A stretch of 64,000 nucleotides of DNA from Armatimonadota bacterium (GCA_018268375.1 JAFDWS010000002.1:558001-622000); one strand, 5' to 3'; positions 42,409-51,198 are shown, counted from the stretch's first letter. Notes: generated by a model from the letters alone, not told the origin. Numbers and translations are program-made.

Positions 42409-42906
42409 GTGAGATGTCCAGGATGCGGATGGGAGATGCACCTGATGTCGATTCAGCACGTGGAGGTCGACGTCTGTGGCAATTGCGCCGGTATTTGGTT
42501 CGACGAAGGGGAGTTAATGAGGGTGATCAAGGAGAACCCCGGTCAGCTCGAGGCCATTGACGCACGGATCGCACCGGCCGACGAGCAGCGAAAGTCGGCG
42601 GTCGTCTTCCGCGCTTGCCCTCGGTGTGAGATCGGGCTCGACAGTTACCGCTATCTCTACACTTCGAGCGTGACCCTTGACTCCTGTAGCCGGTGCGGCG
42701 GGATCTTTGTCGAGGACGGAGAGCTGGCCCAAATCGCGGACGCTCAGAAAACGGCGCACCAGTCGCCTGTTGGCGATGCTTCGGCCAAAGCCATGGTCGC
42801 CTATCTGGATGGGAAGATCGCGCAGACGAAACAGCGGACGCGGGACATGACCGACACGATGGCGCTCGTCAATTCGCCCGTGCCCTGGTGGGTGTTGTTC
42901 TGGTGA
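42409..42906 (+). CDS. Double zf-TFIIB-type zinc-ribbon protein
   Basis: 165 residues with two zf-TFIIB ribbons: CPGCG...CGNCAGIWFDEGEL (about 3-36) and CPRCE...CSRCGGIFVEDGEL (about 70-108). Each has the CxxC pairs and the family-typical GxWxDxGEL ending. The C-terminal 40 residues are helical and end PVPWWVLFW. Family function is unknown (possibly nucleic acid or protein binding). The start is GTG 42409. It is divergent from the DUF4331 operon. Confidence 0.88.
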   Translation: MRCPGCGWEMHLMSIQHVEVDVCGNCAGIWFDEGELMRVIKENPGQLEAIDARIAPADEQRKSAVVFRACPRCEIGLDSYRYLYTSSVTLDSCSRCGGIFVEDGELAQIADAQKTAHQSPVGDASAKAMVAYLDGKIAQTKQRTRDMTDTMALVNSPVPWWVLFW

Positions 42907-42999
42907 CGGGCTGATTTGCGGGGCCTCGTCGCCGTATCGTCATCCCAAACGTCGTCGGAGCGCAGACTCACAGCAAAGGCCGAGCTAAGAGAGCTAACT

Positions 43000-43005
43000 T
43001 ATACT
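43000..43005 (+). promoter_or_regulatory. -10-like hexamer TATACT 7 bases before a start codon
   Basis: TATACT ends 7 bases before ATG 43013, so transcription would begin at or next to the start codon (leaderless message). No ribosome site is present. Confidence 0.4.
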
Positions 43006-43012
43006 GTTTACC

Positions 43013-43255
43013 ATGAACGGCGACTGGAGACTGCGATTGCTCCGCGTGCAAGGGATTTGGATGCTCGCCTTCTGGCTTTGCATGACCGCGATCTATGTTT
43101 CGCGACCGAGCTACGCGCCCACGCTTGCGTATGAGTCAGCGCACCTTCGCTGGCAGAATTTGATGGCCATGGCTGCCGTTTGCTTCCTTTTGGCAAGCTG
43201 GGCAATCACAGCCTGGTTCAGCAGCCGCCGCCGGCGGCAAAGCCCGAATCCTTGA
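43013..43255 (+). CDS. Small two-helix membrane protein, hypothetical
   Basis: 80 residues with two hydrophobic segments (IWMLAFWLCMTAIYV, about 15-29; LMAMAAVCFLLASWAITAWF, about 50-69) and a basic C-terminus SSRRRRQSPNP. No family recognised. Start ATG 43013 has no ribosome site but a TATACT hexamer close upstream. Confidence 0.6.
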   Translation: MNGDWRLRLLRVQGIWMLAFWLCMTAIYVSRPSYAPTLAYESAHLRWQNLMAMAAVCFLLASWAITAWFSSRRRRQSPNP

Positions 43256-43342
43256 TCGCTTCTCCGACCACTTTCGTTGCGAGCCAGCACCAGCGCGCGG
43301 GCCCCTAACGGAAGTTAGATTCGAAGCCCAAGGGCGAACCCG

Positions 43343-43348
43343 TACAAT
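43343..43348 (+). promoter_or_regulatory. -10-like hexamer TACAAT 6 bases before a start codon
   Basis: TACAAT ends 6 bases before ATG 43355; no Shine-Dalgarno site lies between. This suggests another leaderless transcript. Confidence 0.4.
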
Positions 43349-43354
43349 GCGTCC

Positions 43355-44554
43355 ATGCGAAACCGCGTATGGATCGTTCTTAGTTTGTCGCTCGTGGTCG
43401 CTGCGAGCGTCGCCCTCGCCCAAGACCAGGGCGTCCAGTCTGTCATCGGTAACGTCTTCCTGCAGAACACGACCCCGGGAACGGCCCAGATCGGGCATGC
43501 GACCATCACCGGCACCTTTCGCGCCGGGCAGGTCTTCGTCCAGCAAGGGAGTACGGCAACGATCCCTGTCGTCGGAAACAGCACGGCTGTCACCGGCAAT
43601 ACCCTAGGAGGCTCGTTCAGTGTGGCGAGCCCGGCGGGAATCGCGGTGAGAGGGACGGCCACCTCGACGACCGGCTCCAACTTCGGCGTCATCGGCACGA
43701 CGCGGTCCGCGCAAGGAACGGGCGTGCTTGGCTTGGCTTCAGCGAAGGACGCCTTCGGAGTTTGGGCGAGGAACACAAACATCGCAGGTCCCGCCTTGGT
43801 CGCAGAGAACACCGCCTCAGGAGGTCTCGCCGCGAAATTCTTGGGAGACACTGTCACCCATGGGAGCGCGACAGTCCAAGGGACTTTCGAGGCGGACACC
43901 GCGAACGGCCTCGCCATGCTCAAAGTCTTCCAGCTGAACGCAAGCGAGTCGTTGTTCAGCCTGCAGCCGCCCGGCGGGGGACCGACTGTCGGCCAGATCT
44001 TCGCTAGCTCCACCTTCAGCGGCATGATCCTCAACAGTCAGAACGTGAACCAAGTCATGTTGTCCGCCGACGTGAACGGCGTTGGATCGGTGACTGCCGA
44101 CATCAAGAACTTCGTGCAGCCCGACCCGGACGATGAGGCACGGGACATCGTTTATGCTTGCGTCGAGGGCCCGGAAGCCGCCGCCTACGTTCGCGGAACG
44201 GCGCACCTTGTCAATGGCCGGGCGATCGTCGCGCTGCCGCGGCACTTTCAAAATGTGTCGGTCCTTGACGGGATGACGGTGCAGGTCTCACCCCTCAGCG
44301 CCGATTCGGAAGGACTGGCGATCATCCACAAATCGCTGGATCGATTCGAAGTCCGCGAGCTCAGGCGGGGTTCTGGCAGCTATGACTTCGACTGGGAGGT
44401 CAAAGCCGTCCGCCGCGGGTTCACGAACTACAAGGTCTACCGGCAGTGGGACGATCCCTCCGTACCGATCTCGGACCGAGCGAAGGCGATGGAGGATCGG
44501 CGGGAGAACGCACGGAGGGTGTACGGGATCACGTACTCGGCGCATCGGCCGTGA
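43355..44554 (+). CDS. Secreted Gly/Thr/Ala-rich protein with S74-chaperone-like C-terminal region
   Basis: 399 residues with a signal peptide (cleaved after ALA, about 23). A low-complexity beta-rich part (about 25-240) contains repeats such as GIAVRGTATSTTGSNFGVIG and GTGVLGLASAKDAFGVWARN, reminiscent of the repeats in secreted collar/fibre proteins. The C-terminal part (about 255-375) reads DIVYACVEGPEAAAYVRGTA, ALPRHFQNVSVLDGMTVQVS, with the pattern found next to S74 intramolecular-chaperone fibre tails. An extracellular fibre is likely; no catalytic Ser-Lys pair was identified. Confidence 0.65.
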   Translation: MRNRVWIVLSLSLVVAASVALAQDQGVQSVIGNVFLQNTTPGTAQIGHATITGTFRAGQVFVQQGSTATIPVVGNSTAVTGNTLGGSFSVASPAGIAVRGTATSTTGSNFGVIGTTRSAQGTGVLGLASAKDAFGVWARNTNIAGPALVAENTASGGLAAKFLGDTVTHGSATVQGTFEADTANGLAMLKVFQLNASESLFSLQPPGGGPTVGQIFASSTFSGMILNSQNVNQVMLSADVNGVGSVTADIKNFVQPDPDDEARDIVYACVEGPEAAAYVRGTAHLVNGRAIVALPRHFQNVSVLDGMTVQVSPLSADSEGLAIIHKSLDRFEVRELRRGSGSYDFDWEVKAVRRGFTNYKVYRQWDDPSVPISDRAKAMEDRRENARRVYGITYSAHRP

Positions 44555-44635
44555 CGCGGATGCTTGGCCCGGCTTGGCAACACTCAATCTGCGCGTATGC
44601 GTCTTCACCGCGGGTTGCAAACCGGGTCTCAAGCG

Positions 44636-44669
44636 CGGGGTAAAGCGCACAAGGCATCGCCTTACCCCG
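44636..44669 (+). terminator. Hairpin downstream of the secreted fibre-like gene
   Basis: CGGGGTAA(A)GCG pairs with CGC(C)TTACCCCG around a 10-base loop, 82 bases after the stop. No T-run follows, so it may act as a 3'-end stabiliser. Apart from a possible short gene on the minus strand (44743-44856), I see nothing else in the 363-base gap. Confidence 0.5.
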
Positions 44670-44742
44670 GCCACCCGCCCGTCGAGACCGGGACGATCTT
44701 TGGCTTTCTCAACCTCTTTTCCATGGTCTGCGGCTTGGTCAG

Positions 44743-44856
44743 TCAGACAGAGGCGCTTGAGTCGGCAAGCTGCCAGACCATGCCACGGCTCCCCTTGACA
44801 ATGATGCGCGAGCCATCACCCTGTTCGGGCCACCAGCCCGGCTTGCCTCGCCGCAC
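44743..44856 (-). CDS. Possible 37-residue protein
   Basis: A GTG-initiated frame on the minus strand encodes a Gly/Trp-rich peptide (KPGWWPEQGDGSRIIVKGSR, then GMVWQLADSSASV). Its composition is more protein-like than the other frames of the gap. No ribosome site is visible, and it could be a remnant of a longer gene. Low certainty. Confidence 0.25.
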   Translation of the reverse strand: MRRGKPGWWPEQGDGSRIIVKGSRGMVWQLADSSASV

Positions 44857-44877
44857 GCCGGACTTTTTTTCGACATA

Positions 44878-44912
44878 TTGAAACTATCACACGATAAATG
44901 TAGTATTATAAT
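44878..44912 (+). promoter_or_regulatory. Sigma70-type promoter immediately before a start codon
   Basis: TTGAAA (44878-44883), a 17-base spacer, then TAGTAT (44901-44906) directly followed by TATAAT (44907-44912). The gene starts at ATG 44918. Transcription from either hexamer would start within about 5 bases of the ATG. The stretch is markedly AT-rich for this genome. Confidence 0.6.
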
Positions 44913-44917
44913 ATGTA

Positions 44918-45262
44918 ATGAAATCTTTTGATGATATCAGCAACGAAGTCTCCAATAATGGAGATGTAATGACGATTACGATGGGAGCCCTCAGGGACGC
45001 CGCAGGAGCGGGAAAGCTCGGGGAATACGTCCGGAAGAACATCTCGGAGAATCTGAGCAAGAGGGGCATCGGACACCTACCCGAGGTGTTACCTGTGTAC
45101 CAGGAGGAATTCGTCCGGCTCTTCCGACAGGGTTCCGCGGCCGGAAAGCTAATCCACGCCGTGACGACACCTGGTGCGAAGCAGGACGCCGTAATACGAG
45201 AAGCGACCGAGCAAAAACCGTCGGAGGTGCTTGATAAGATCAAGGCTCTCGTGTGCGATTGA
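44918..45262 (+). CDS. Hypothetical protein behind an AT-rich, leaderless-type promoter
   Basis: 114 residues, helical, charged. Segments include MGALRDAAGAGKLGEYVRKN and GIGHLPEVLPVYQEEFVRLF, suggesting a small helix-turn-helix-like or regulatory fold. No family recognised. The base composition of the 5' end differs from its neighbours, hinting at recent acquisition. It is followed by a DUF5677-like gene on the same strand (270-base gap), a pair that resembles accessory or defence cargo; that is inference. Confidence 0.6.
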   Translation: MKSFDDISNEVSNNGDVMTITMGALRDAAGAGKLGEYVRKNISENLSKRGIGHLPEVLPVYQEEFVRLFRQGSAAGKLIHAVTTPGAKQDAVIREATEQKPSEVLDKIKALVCD

Positions 45263-45532
45263 CAACCACCGCCGGGTAGGTTGTTGGGCTGTGCACGGCC
45301 TGGTGAAGCGCATACAACGGATCTAACCCCACCGCGCCGGATCGAACAGTACATCTTCAGCCGAAATTGCAGGGCGGACGAGTCATCGCTCATGTCCGGG
45401 CCAATTGGACTCCTTTTGCTCGCTCGGCCGGAAGAATGCCCGGCCAGTTAAGCATATCTTTGAACCTGGAGAGCAAGACCACCGGCCTGGTGGCGACGCC
45501 TTAGCTGGTGCAAGATTTCAGGTGTGGCCAAC

Positions 45533-46351
45533 ATGGAGCCCGAGGACGGTCATTTCGGTACGGTTGGGGGCCTTTCGAAGTTGCTCAACTTGATAGACTT
45601 TGAGCGCGACTCTCTGTTCGGGGCTTGCCAGGATCTCGATATGACCCATCACTGGATGCAGTCAACCGTCTTGCTCGCCTCAGGTGTCCTCACCACCCTG
45701 GCTTCGTTCCGGCCCCTATCCCGACCAGGTGGTGTTGGTGACTGCTTTGTGCTAGCCAGAAAGGCCTTTGAGACGATGGTCAACATTGGCGTCATCTGCG
45801 CGCTTGGTGACTCAGCCTCGAGGCGCATGGAACGTCACGCGGTGCAGAAAAGATATCGGGATCTTCAGCGCCACAACGATTTTCTGGCCGAGTACTTGGG
45901 ACACTCGGCGTTCAGCTTTGGAGTACCGACCGACGATGACGTCGCTGCGGCGCTATTGGAGTTCACAGGGAGGAAGGGCAGGGAAATAACTCAATGGACC
46001 AATGAGACGGTCGAGCAGAGGCTAGAGCACATCAAGAAAGCATTCGGCCACGCCACGTACAGCAGCTTTCGTGTTCCGTTGTGGTCCATTTACAGGGTCA
46101 GCTCTGAGGTTCTTCACGGCACCCTCTACGGCCTCTCGTTTGAGGCTGGATGGATGGCCTCAGGGCCGATCCGATCAGCCGAGCTGGCCCTTCTGGAACT
46201 GCTGCAAATGCTTCTCGTGCAGCTTGCCTCCTGCACCTGCGGAACCGTAGAATGTATCCGTAAGGCAGGCGGGCTACCACTCCTAAATCTCAGGGAGGAG
46301 ACAATCCGGCGTGCAAAAGAAGTCACCGGTAGTAGGAACCCGGCTCAGTAA
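45533..46351 (+). CDS. DUF5677-like helical protein, hypothetical
   Basis: 272 residues, mostly helical. The pattern FVLARKAFETMVNIGVICAL and a later YRVSSEVLHGTLYGL is reminiscent of DUF5677/AbiV-like proteins (a YxxxSxxxHG motif with upstream R-E pair). No catalytic motif is certain. ATG 45533 follows AGGTG at 8 bases; an in-frame GTG is 9 bases earlier. Possible accessory gene with the hypothetical gene upstream. Confidence in the gene is high, in the family low. Confidence 0.55.
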   Translation: MEPEDGHFGTVGGLSKLLNLIDFERDSLFGACQDLDMTHHWMQSTVLLASGVLTTLASFRPLSRPGGVGDCFVLARKAFETMVNIGVICALGDSASRRMERHAVQKRYRDLQRHNDFLAEYLGHSAFSFGVPTDDDVAAALLEFTGRKGREITQWTNETVEQRLEHIKKAFGHATYSSFRVPLWSIYRVSSEVLHGTLYGLSFEAGWMASGPIRSAELALLELLQMLLVQLASCTCGTVECIRKAGGLPLLNLREETIRRAKEVTGSRNPAQ

Positions 46352-46510
46352 TGGATCTCCTGCGGCTGCGGTTAGCGTCGACTGCTGCAAGTCAAGGAGT
46401 GTAGCTGGCCGGTTTCCCGGATAATCGCAACGTCAGAATCCGGGGCGGCTTCAACCTGACGGCTTTCCTTGACCAAGCGTCCGTGACCACCCTTCGGCCA
46501 AACTTCCGGC

Positions 46511-47920
46511 ATGACCCGCCGAAAGTTCCTCGCCGATGCTGCCTTGGGCGCGGCTGCCCTGACCCTGCCTGTCGTCCACGCCGAGCACGACGTCGTTCTC
46601 ATTGGTGGGCATGTGATCGACCCCGAAACGGGCCTTGACGAGAAGCGCAACGTCGGCATCCGTGGCGGCAAGATTTCTGCGGTGACCAAGGCGGCGATCC
46701 GCGGCAAACAGAACATTGATGCGCGCGAGCTGACCGTCTGCCCCGGCTTCATCGACCCGATCTCCCACGGGCAAGACCTGGAGAACGACCTTGTCCAGGT
46801 GTTCGACGGGGTCACGACGAAGCTGCAGCTCGAATCGGGCGTCGAGGACCAAGACGCGTGGCACAAGGAGCAAGCGGGCAAACGGATTTGCAACTACGGG
46901 ACCGGCGCTGGACACGGACACGCCCGCACCAAAGTGATGGGGGAAAAGAACGAGGAGAAACAGGCGACCGACGCCGAGGTCGCCGAAATGGCGGGCCTCA
47001 TTGATGGCCAGCTTAAGAAGGGCGCCATCGCGGTGGGGTTTGGCATCGAGTACCGGCCGGCCACGACGCACTGGGAGGTGTTGGAGATGGTCCGGGTCGC
47101 CGGTCGCTCCAAGGCCAGCTGCCACTGCCATGTCCGCTACGGCACGCTCGACGACAACGCCAGCGCGCTCGTCGGGATCGCCGAGATGATGGCGGCGGGG
47201 GCAACCTCGGGGGCGCCCATCCACATCGTCCACGTGCCGAGCATGGCGCTGCGGGACACGCCCCACGCCCTCGCCATGATCGAGCGAGCACAACAGCACG
47301 GCTTCGACGTCACCTGCGACTTCTATCCCTACACCGCCTTCGGCACCGGCATCGGCTCGGAGGTCTTTGCGCCGGGTTGGCAACAACGCTTCGGCATTGA
47401 CTACGGCGACTTGGAATGGGCGAAGACGCACGAGCGATTGACTGCAGAAACGTTCGCGAAGTACCAGAAAGAGGGTGGCATGGTCATGGCCCACGCGATT
47501 CCGGAGAGCGCCGTCCTTGCTGCTCTCAAGAGCTCCGCGACGATGGTCGGCTCAGACGGAGGCTTGGAGAAGGGCGTCGGCCACCCTCGCAGTTCAGGCA
47601 CGTTCGCCCGGGTGCTGGGACACTACGCCCTGAACCGTCAAGAGATATCGGTCATGAAGGCGATCGAGAAAATGACACTACGCCCTGCCAAACGGATGCA
47701 GGGACGCTGCCCCGCCTTTAAGCGCAAGGGCCGTATCCAGGTCGGGTGCGACGCCGATATCGCGGTTTTCGATCCCACGGTCCTTTCTGACCGGGCGACC
47801 TTTGACAATCCGGCGGCCCAGTCGGTCGGCTTTCATTGGGTGCTCGTGAATGGGGAGGCTGCCGTTGCGGACGGAGTATTGAAGGAGGGCGCACGCCCGG
47901 GTCACGCCCTCCGTTCCTAA
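46511..47920 (+). CDS. Exported amidohydrolase, N-acyl-D-amino-acid deacylase-like
   Basis: 469 residues with a twin-arginine-like leader (MTRRKFLADAALGAAALTLP). The fold is that of D-aminoacylase-like amidohydrolases: DVVLIGGHVIDPETGLDEKR, CPGFIDPISHGQD, SCHCHVRYG, HIVHVPS and SDGGLEKGVGHPRSSGTFAR, ending with GRIQVGCDADIAVFDP. The HxH metal motif reads I84-S-H86, so the first His is absent; this may be a subfamily feature affecting the metal site. The likely substrate is an N-acyl-D-amino acid or peptide fragment outside the cytoplasm. Convergent with the DUF4139 gene one base away. Confidence 0.85.
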   Translation: MTRRKFLADAALGAAALTLPVVHAEHDVVLIGGHVIDPETGLDEKRNVGIRGGKISAVTKAAIRGKQNIDARELTVCPGFIDPISHGQDLENDLVQVFDGVTTKLQLESGVEDQDAWHKEQAGKRICNYGTGAGHGHARTKVMGEKNEEKQATDAEVAEMAGLIDGQLKKGAIAVGFGIEYRPATTHWEVLEMVRVAGRSKASCHCHVRYGTLDDNASALVGIAEMMAAGATSGAPIHIVHVPSMALRDTPHALAMIERAQQHGFDVTCDFYPYTAFGTGIGSEVFAPGWQQRFGIDYGDLEWAKTHERLTAETFAKYQKEGGMVMAHAIPESAVLAALKSSATMVGSDGGLEKGVGHPRSSGTFARVLGHYALNRQEISVMKAIEKMTLRPAKRMQGRCPAFKRKGRIQVGCDADIAVFDPTVLSDRATFDNPAAQSVGFHWVLVNGEAAVADGVLKEGARPGHALRS

Positions 47921-47921
47921 C

Positions 47922-49358
47922 TCACCAACGAGTCTCAATCGTGTACGTCACCTTGTGGACTTCGTTCGGCTTCAGCGTGATCACGAAATCGATGGTCTCG
48001 CTGTCGAGCTTGTCGAAGTTGTCACTCTTGTCGGTGACTTTCCAATCGCCCCAGTGCCGTTCGTAGACGTGGACGGTCTCGCTCGTTTCCTTGCGGTTTC
48101 GGACTTCGATCTCAAACTTCTCGACGCAGCCGCGGTTGCTGGATCCGAGCCAGCGGAAATCGGTGCGCTTCCGCTCTGCCACGATGTCGAAGGCGCGGCC
48201 CACGGGCAGTGATAGCTTTTCGTTCTTCGGCGTGTGCTGGATGCTCGCCTCACCGAGCATCTGCAGAGCGCCGCTCTTGTCGCGCTGGAAGACCTTGACC
48301 GTGCCCATTGGCATCGGCATGCCTAGGTGGCTGGCCTCGTCGTTCTTGAACTCGATGAGGACAAGCGGCTTGATGGGGCCAGTGCCTACGGCGCCCTCGC
48401 CAGGATAGTAGGTGTTCCATCCGCGGAGCGCGTCAACGATGAGCTTCTTGTTGACGGGGATGTCGGTGCCTTCGAGCAGCGAGAGTTGCTTGATCTCGTT
48501 GTTGCGGATGGAGGCCGGCCGTTGCAGCGTGTACAGGTGGTACTCGGCGAACTGCTCCTCGGCCATGCCGGTCTCGGCTTTGGCCATGGCATCGCGCATC
48601 GCACCGCCACCGCCACGGCCACCCATGAAGTTCTCGGCTCTGAAGACGTCGCCGGCAAGCAGCTTCAGCTTGGCTTCGTTATAGGCGGTGCCGCTGTTGT
48701 TGGTCAGCGTGACCCAACCCTTCAAGTCGCCCTTGGTTCCGGCGTTGTCGAGGGAGAGAACATAGTCTGACTTCCACGTCATGCCTTGAGTGAGGTAGCT
48801 GAGTTCGACGTCGTTCTTTCCCGCCAGATCTGAATCGAGCAGCCACATGAGCGTCGGTTTCGAGATGAGCCCTTCGGGGATGCTCGAGACCTCGATTTCG
48901 CCGCTCGGGTTGAGGAGGATGCGGCCGTCGTTGGTACGGACGACCATGCCGTTCCAGACCATTCCTTGGCTGCCGTTGGCATCGCTGACCACATTGCTCG
49001 GGGCACTGAGGAGGGTGCCGACAATACGCTCCTTCTTACCGTCGGGATTGACCCGGTTGAAGACGATCTCTTTGCCGACCGCCTTGTTCAGGATCGCGGT
49101 CACGCCGATGAGGTCGTACTGGTAGTTCTGCTCGAGGACCGAGAACGATCCGGGATGGCTGAGGCTGCGGATGCCGACGCTGTTCGCTTCGATCATCTGG
49201 GCGACGTCCTCGACCGCGACCTTCTGCATGCCCTTCTTGAGGTCGAGGCTCCGGTGTTCTTTGACGAGGGCGAAGCCTTGGTTGTAAACCGTGAGCTCGG
49301 ACTGGGCAAAGGCGGCAGCGCCGCTCATGGTGGCAAGAGCCAACAAAATCACTCTCAT
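47922..49358 (-). CDS. DUF4139-domain secreted protein
   Basis: 478 residues with a signal peptide (cleaved near AFAQ, about 19). The domain reads SELTVYNQGFALVKEHRSLD, then PTLMWLLDSDLAGKNDVELS, YLTQGMTWKSDYVLSLDNAG, and a C-terminal RNRKETSETVHVYERHWGDW with NEVHKVTYTIETRW, all DUF4139 hallmarks. A Gly-rich loop near 275 is family-typical. Function unknown; likely periplasmic. ATG 49358 is preceded by GGAG. Confidence 0.9.
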   Translation of the reverse strand: MRVILLALATMSGAAAFAQSELTVYNQGFALVKEHRSLDLKKGMQKVAVEDVAQMIEANSVGIRSLSHPGSFSVLEQNYQYDLIGVTAILNKAVGKEIVFNRVNPDGKKERIVGTLLSAPSNVVSDANGSQGMVWNGMVVRTNDGRILLNPSGEIEVSSIPEGLISKPTLMWLLDSDLAGKNDVELSYLTQGMTWKSDYVLSLDNAGTKGDLKGWVTLTNNSGTAYNEAKLKLLAGDVFRAENFMGGRGGGGAMRDAMAKAETGMAEEQFAEYHLYTLQRPASIRNNEIKQLSLLEGTDIPVNKKLIVDALRGWNTYYPGEGAVGTGPIKPLVLIEFKNDEASHLGMPMPMGTVKVFQRDKSGALQMLGEASIQHTPKNEKLSLPVGRAFDIVAERKRTDFRWLGSSNRGCVEKFEIEVRNRKETSETVHVYERHWGDWKVTDKSDNFDKLDSETIDFVITLKPNEVHKVTYTIETRW

Positions 49359-49429
49359 TTGTATCTCCGAGAGTTTTCGACGGTTGGCAGCTTCGTTCGA
49401 TTCTTTCGGACTATTGCCGGGGTTCCCGT

Positions 49430-49488
49430 GTAGTCGCAGGTCTTGAGCCTGGGAGCCCACGATGCGCAGACTGAAGGCCTGCGACTAC
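49430..49488. repeat. Single REP-like palindromic element
   Basis: Perfect 11-bp inverted arms GTAGTCGCAGG (49430-49440) and CCTGCGACTAC (49478-49488) flank a 37-base centre with a second partial inverted repeat. It lies between the DUF4139 gene and dapA. It differs in sequence from the array at 19782-22420. Confidence 0.6.
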
Positions 49489-49564
49489 GGAGCCTATCCG
49501 GGGCCTATTGATGTCCTGCAAAGAGGAGCACGGACGGAGCCGTGGCCTCCCAAGGAATAGGGCG

Positions 49565-50482
49565 CTAAACTTGGGCGACCGCCTTCGCAATCTGGTTCAT
49601 GGCCTTGTCGACGACTGCCTTTTGCTCAGGCGAAAGCTTGACCAAGGGGAGCCGGACGTCCTCGCACGCGAAGCCCTTGGTCGAGAGCGCGTACTTGACC
49701 GGAACCGGGCTCGGCGCTGAGAAAAGTGCCCGCACGACGGGCAGCACGCGCTGGAACTCCTGGGCGGCCCGGATGGGGTCGTTGTTGAAGAATCCTTTGA
49801 TGACTCCAGCGAGCTCCGCGCCGATCACGTGGGCGGCAACGCTGACCAATCCATGGCCACCAACGCTCAAAACGGGCAGGGTGAGAACGTCGTCACCAGA
49901 ATAGACCCTGAACCCGGCGGGCGCCATCGCGCACACGTCGGCGATCTGGCCCATGTTGCCGCTCGCTTCCTTAACGGCAACGATGTTCGGGCAATCCTCG
50001 ATGAGCTTGAGCAGGGTCGGAGTCTCAAGATTGATGGACGAACGCGGCTGGATGTTGTAAAGCATCACGGGAAGGCTCGTCGCTTCCGCGATCGCACGAA
50101 AATGCGCGAACAGGCCCTCTTGCCCCGGCCGGTTGTAATAAGGGTTGACGGCCATGATGCCGTGGGCGCCAAGGCGCTCGCCCTGCCGGGCCATGTGCAC
50201 CGACTCCGCCGTGTTGTAAGTGCCCGCACCGAACACGACGGCGGCACGATCGCCAACTGCCTCAAGGGTTAGTTCCAGGCACTGGAGTTTTTCTTCCTCG
50301 CTGAGCGTTGGTGACTCACCTGTTGTGCCGTTCACGACGATGCCGTCGTTCTTCTGAGTTTCGACGAGCCATGTCGCGACCCTCGCGGCCTCCTTGGTGT
50401 TGAGCGACCCGTCGCTGGAGAACGGGGTCAGCATGGCGGTCAGCAGGCGGCCCCAATCGCGAGGCCCGTGGAATGCGCCCAT
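49565..50482 (-). CDS. dapA: 4-hydroxy-tetrahydrodipicolinate synthase
   Basis: A 305-residue DapA, the lysine/diaminopimelate-pathway aldolase condensing pyruvate with aspartate semialdehyde. Motifs are GTTGE (52-56), Tyr142 (LYN), Arg147 in YNIQPRSS and the Schiff-base Lys171 (VAVKEASG). The GxxR-type aspartate-semialdehyde-binding Arg is conserved, supporting DapA rather than NanA. It precedes cmk on the opposite side of a 26-base gap but both run on the minus strand, with cmk upstream, so they may be one transcript. Confidence 0.95.
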   Translation of the reverse strand: MGAFHGPRDWGRLLTAMLTPFSSDGSLNTKEAARVATWLVETQKNDGIVVNGTTGESPTLSEEEKLQCLELTLEAVGDRAAVVFGAGTYNTAESVHMARQGERLGAHGIMAVNPYYNRPGQEGLFAHFRAIAEATSLPVMLYNIQPRSSINLETPTLLKLIEDCPNIVAVKEASGNMGQIADVCAMAPAGFRVYSGDDVLTLPVLSVGGHGLVSVAAHVIGAELAGVIKGFFNNDPIRAAQEFQRVLPVVRALFSAPSPVPVKYALSTKGFACEDVRLPLVKLSPEQKAVVDKAMNQIAKAVAQV

Positions 50483-50508
50483 GGTGAAAGGATACCAAAC
50501 GCCGGTAC

Positions 50509-51198
50509 TTAGCCCTCGACCCAGGTCGGCACCAGGCCGCGCTCCTCGAGAACGCGCACGAGCCGCTCGACGACGTCAGGCGGTCCGATACCGAAGGTTT
50601 CGAGGATCATCACATCGTCGCCCAACGTGAGCGGGCTGTCGTGCCGCGTGTAGTCGCGATGGTCTCTGGTGACAACGTCCACAACCGTCTCTTGCAGCGT
50701 CGTGTCCATGCCCTTCGATTGACCCTCGAGCCATCGTCGTCGGGCGCGCTCTTCGATGCTTGCGGTGAGGAAGACCTTGAGGTCTGCCCCGGGTGCGACG
50801 ACCGTGGTCGTGTCCCGGCCCTCGAGGACGCACCCGCCCTCAGCGACGATCGCTTGTTGCTGTTTCACAAGGATCGATCGGACGGTGCCGTGGACGCTGA
50901 GCTCGCTCGCTGCCTGTCCGACTTCGAGCGTCCGAATTTCGGCCGTCACGTCCTCGCCGTCGAGCATGACCCGCTGCCGGTTCCCTTCTTCAAAACTAAT
51001 GCGGATCGATTCACCGATGGTGACGATTGCGCCGGAGTCGGTGGTCGCCACTCCCTCACGCAAGACTTTGAGGGCTAACGCCCGGTACATGGCGCCGGTG
51101 TCGAGCATCAGCAGGCCGAGGCGGTTGGCAAGGAGCCTGGCGACGGTGGACTTTCCTGCCCCCGCAGGTCCGTCAATTGCGATCACCGTCTTGCGCAT
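50509..51198 (-). CDS. cmk: Cytidylate kinase
   Basis: A 229-residue CMP/dCMP kinase. P-loop GPAGAGKST (about 10-18), LDTGAMYRALALK, EGRDTTTVVAPGADLKVFLT and the lid RARRR(W)LEGQ are typical. It phosphorylates CMP and dCMP with ATP in the cytoplasm. Confidence 0.96.
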   Translation of the reverse strand: MRKTVIAIDGPAGAGKSTVARLLANRLGLLMLDTGAMYRALALKVLREGVATTDSGAIVTIGESIRISFEEGNRQRVMLDGEDVTAEIRTLEVGQAASELSVHGTVRSILVKQQQAIVAEGGCVLEGRDTTTVVAPGADLKVFLTASIEERARRRWLEGQSKGMDTTLQETVVDVVTRDHRDYTRHDSPLTLGDDVMILETFGIGPPDVVERLVRVLEERGLVPTWVEG

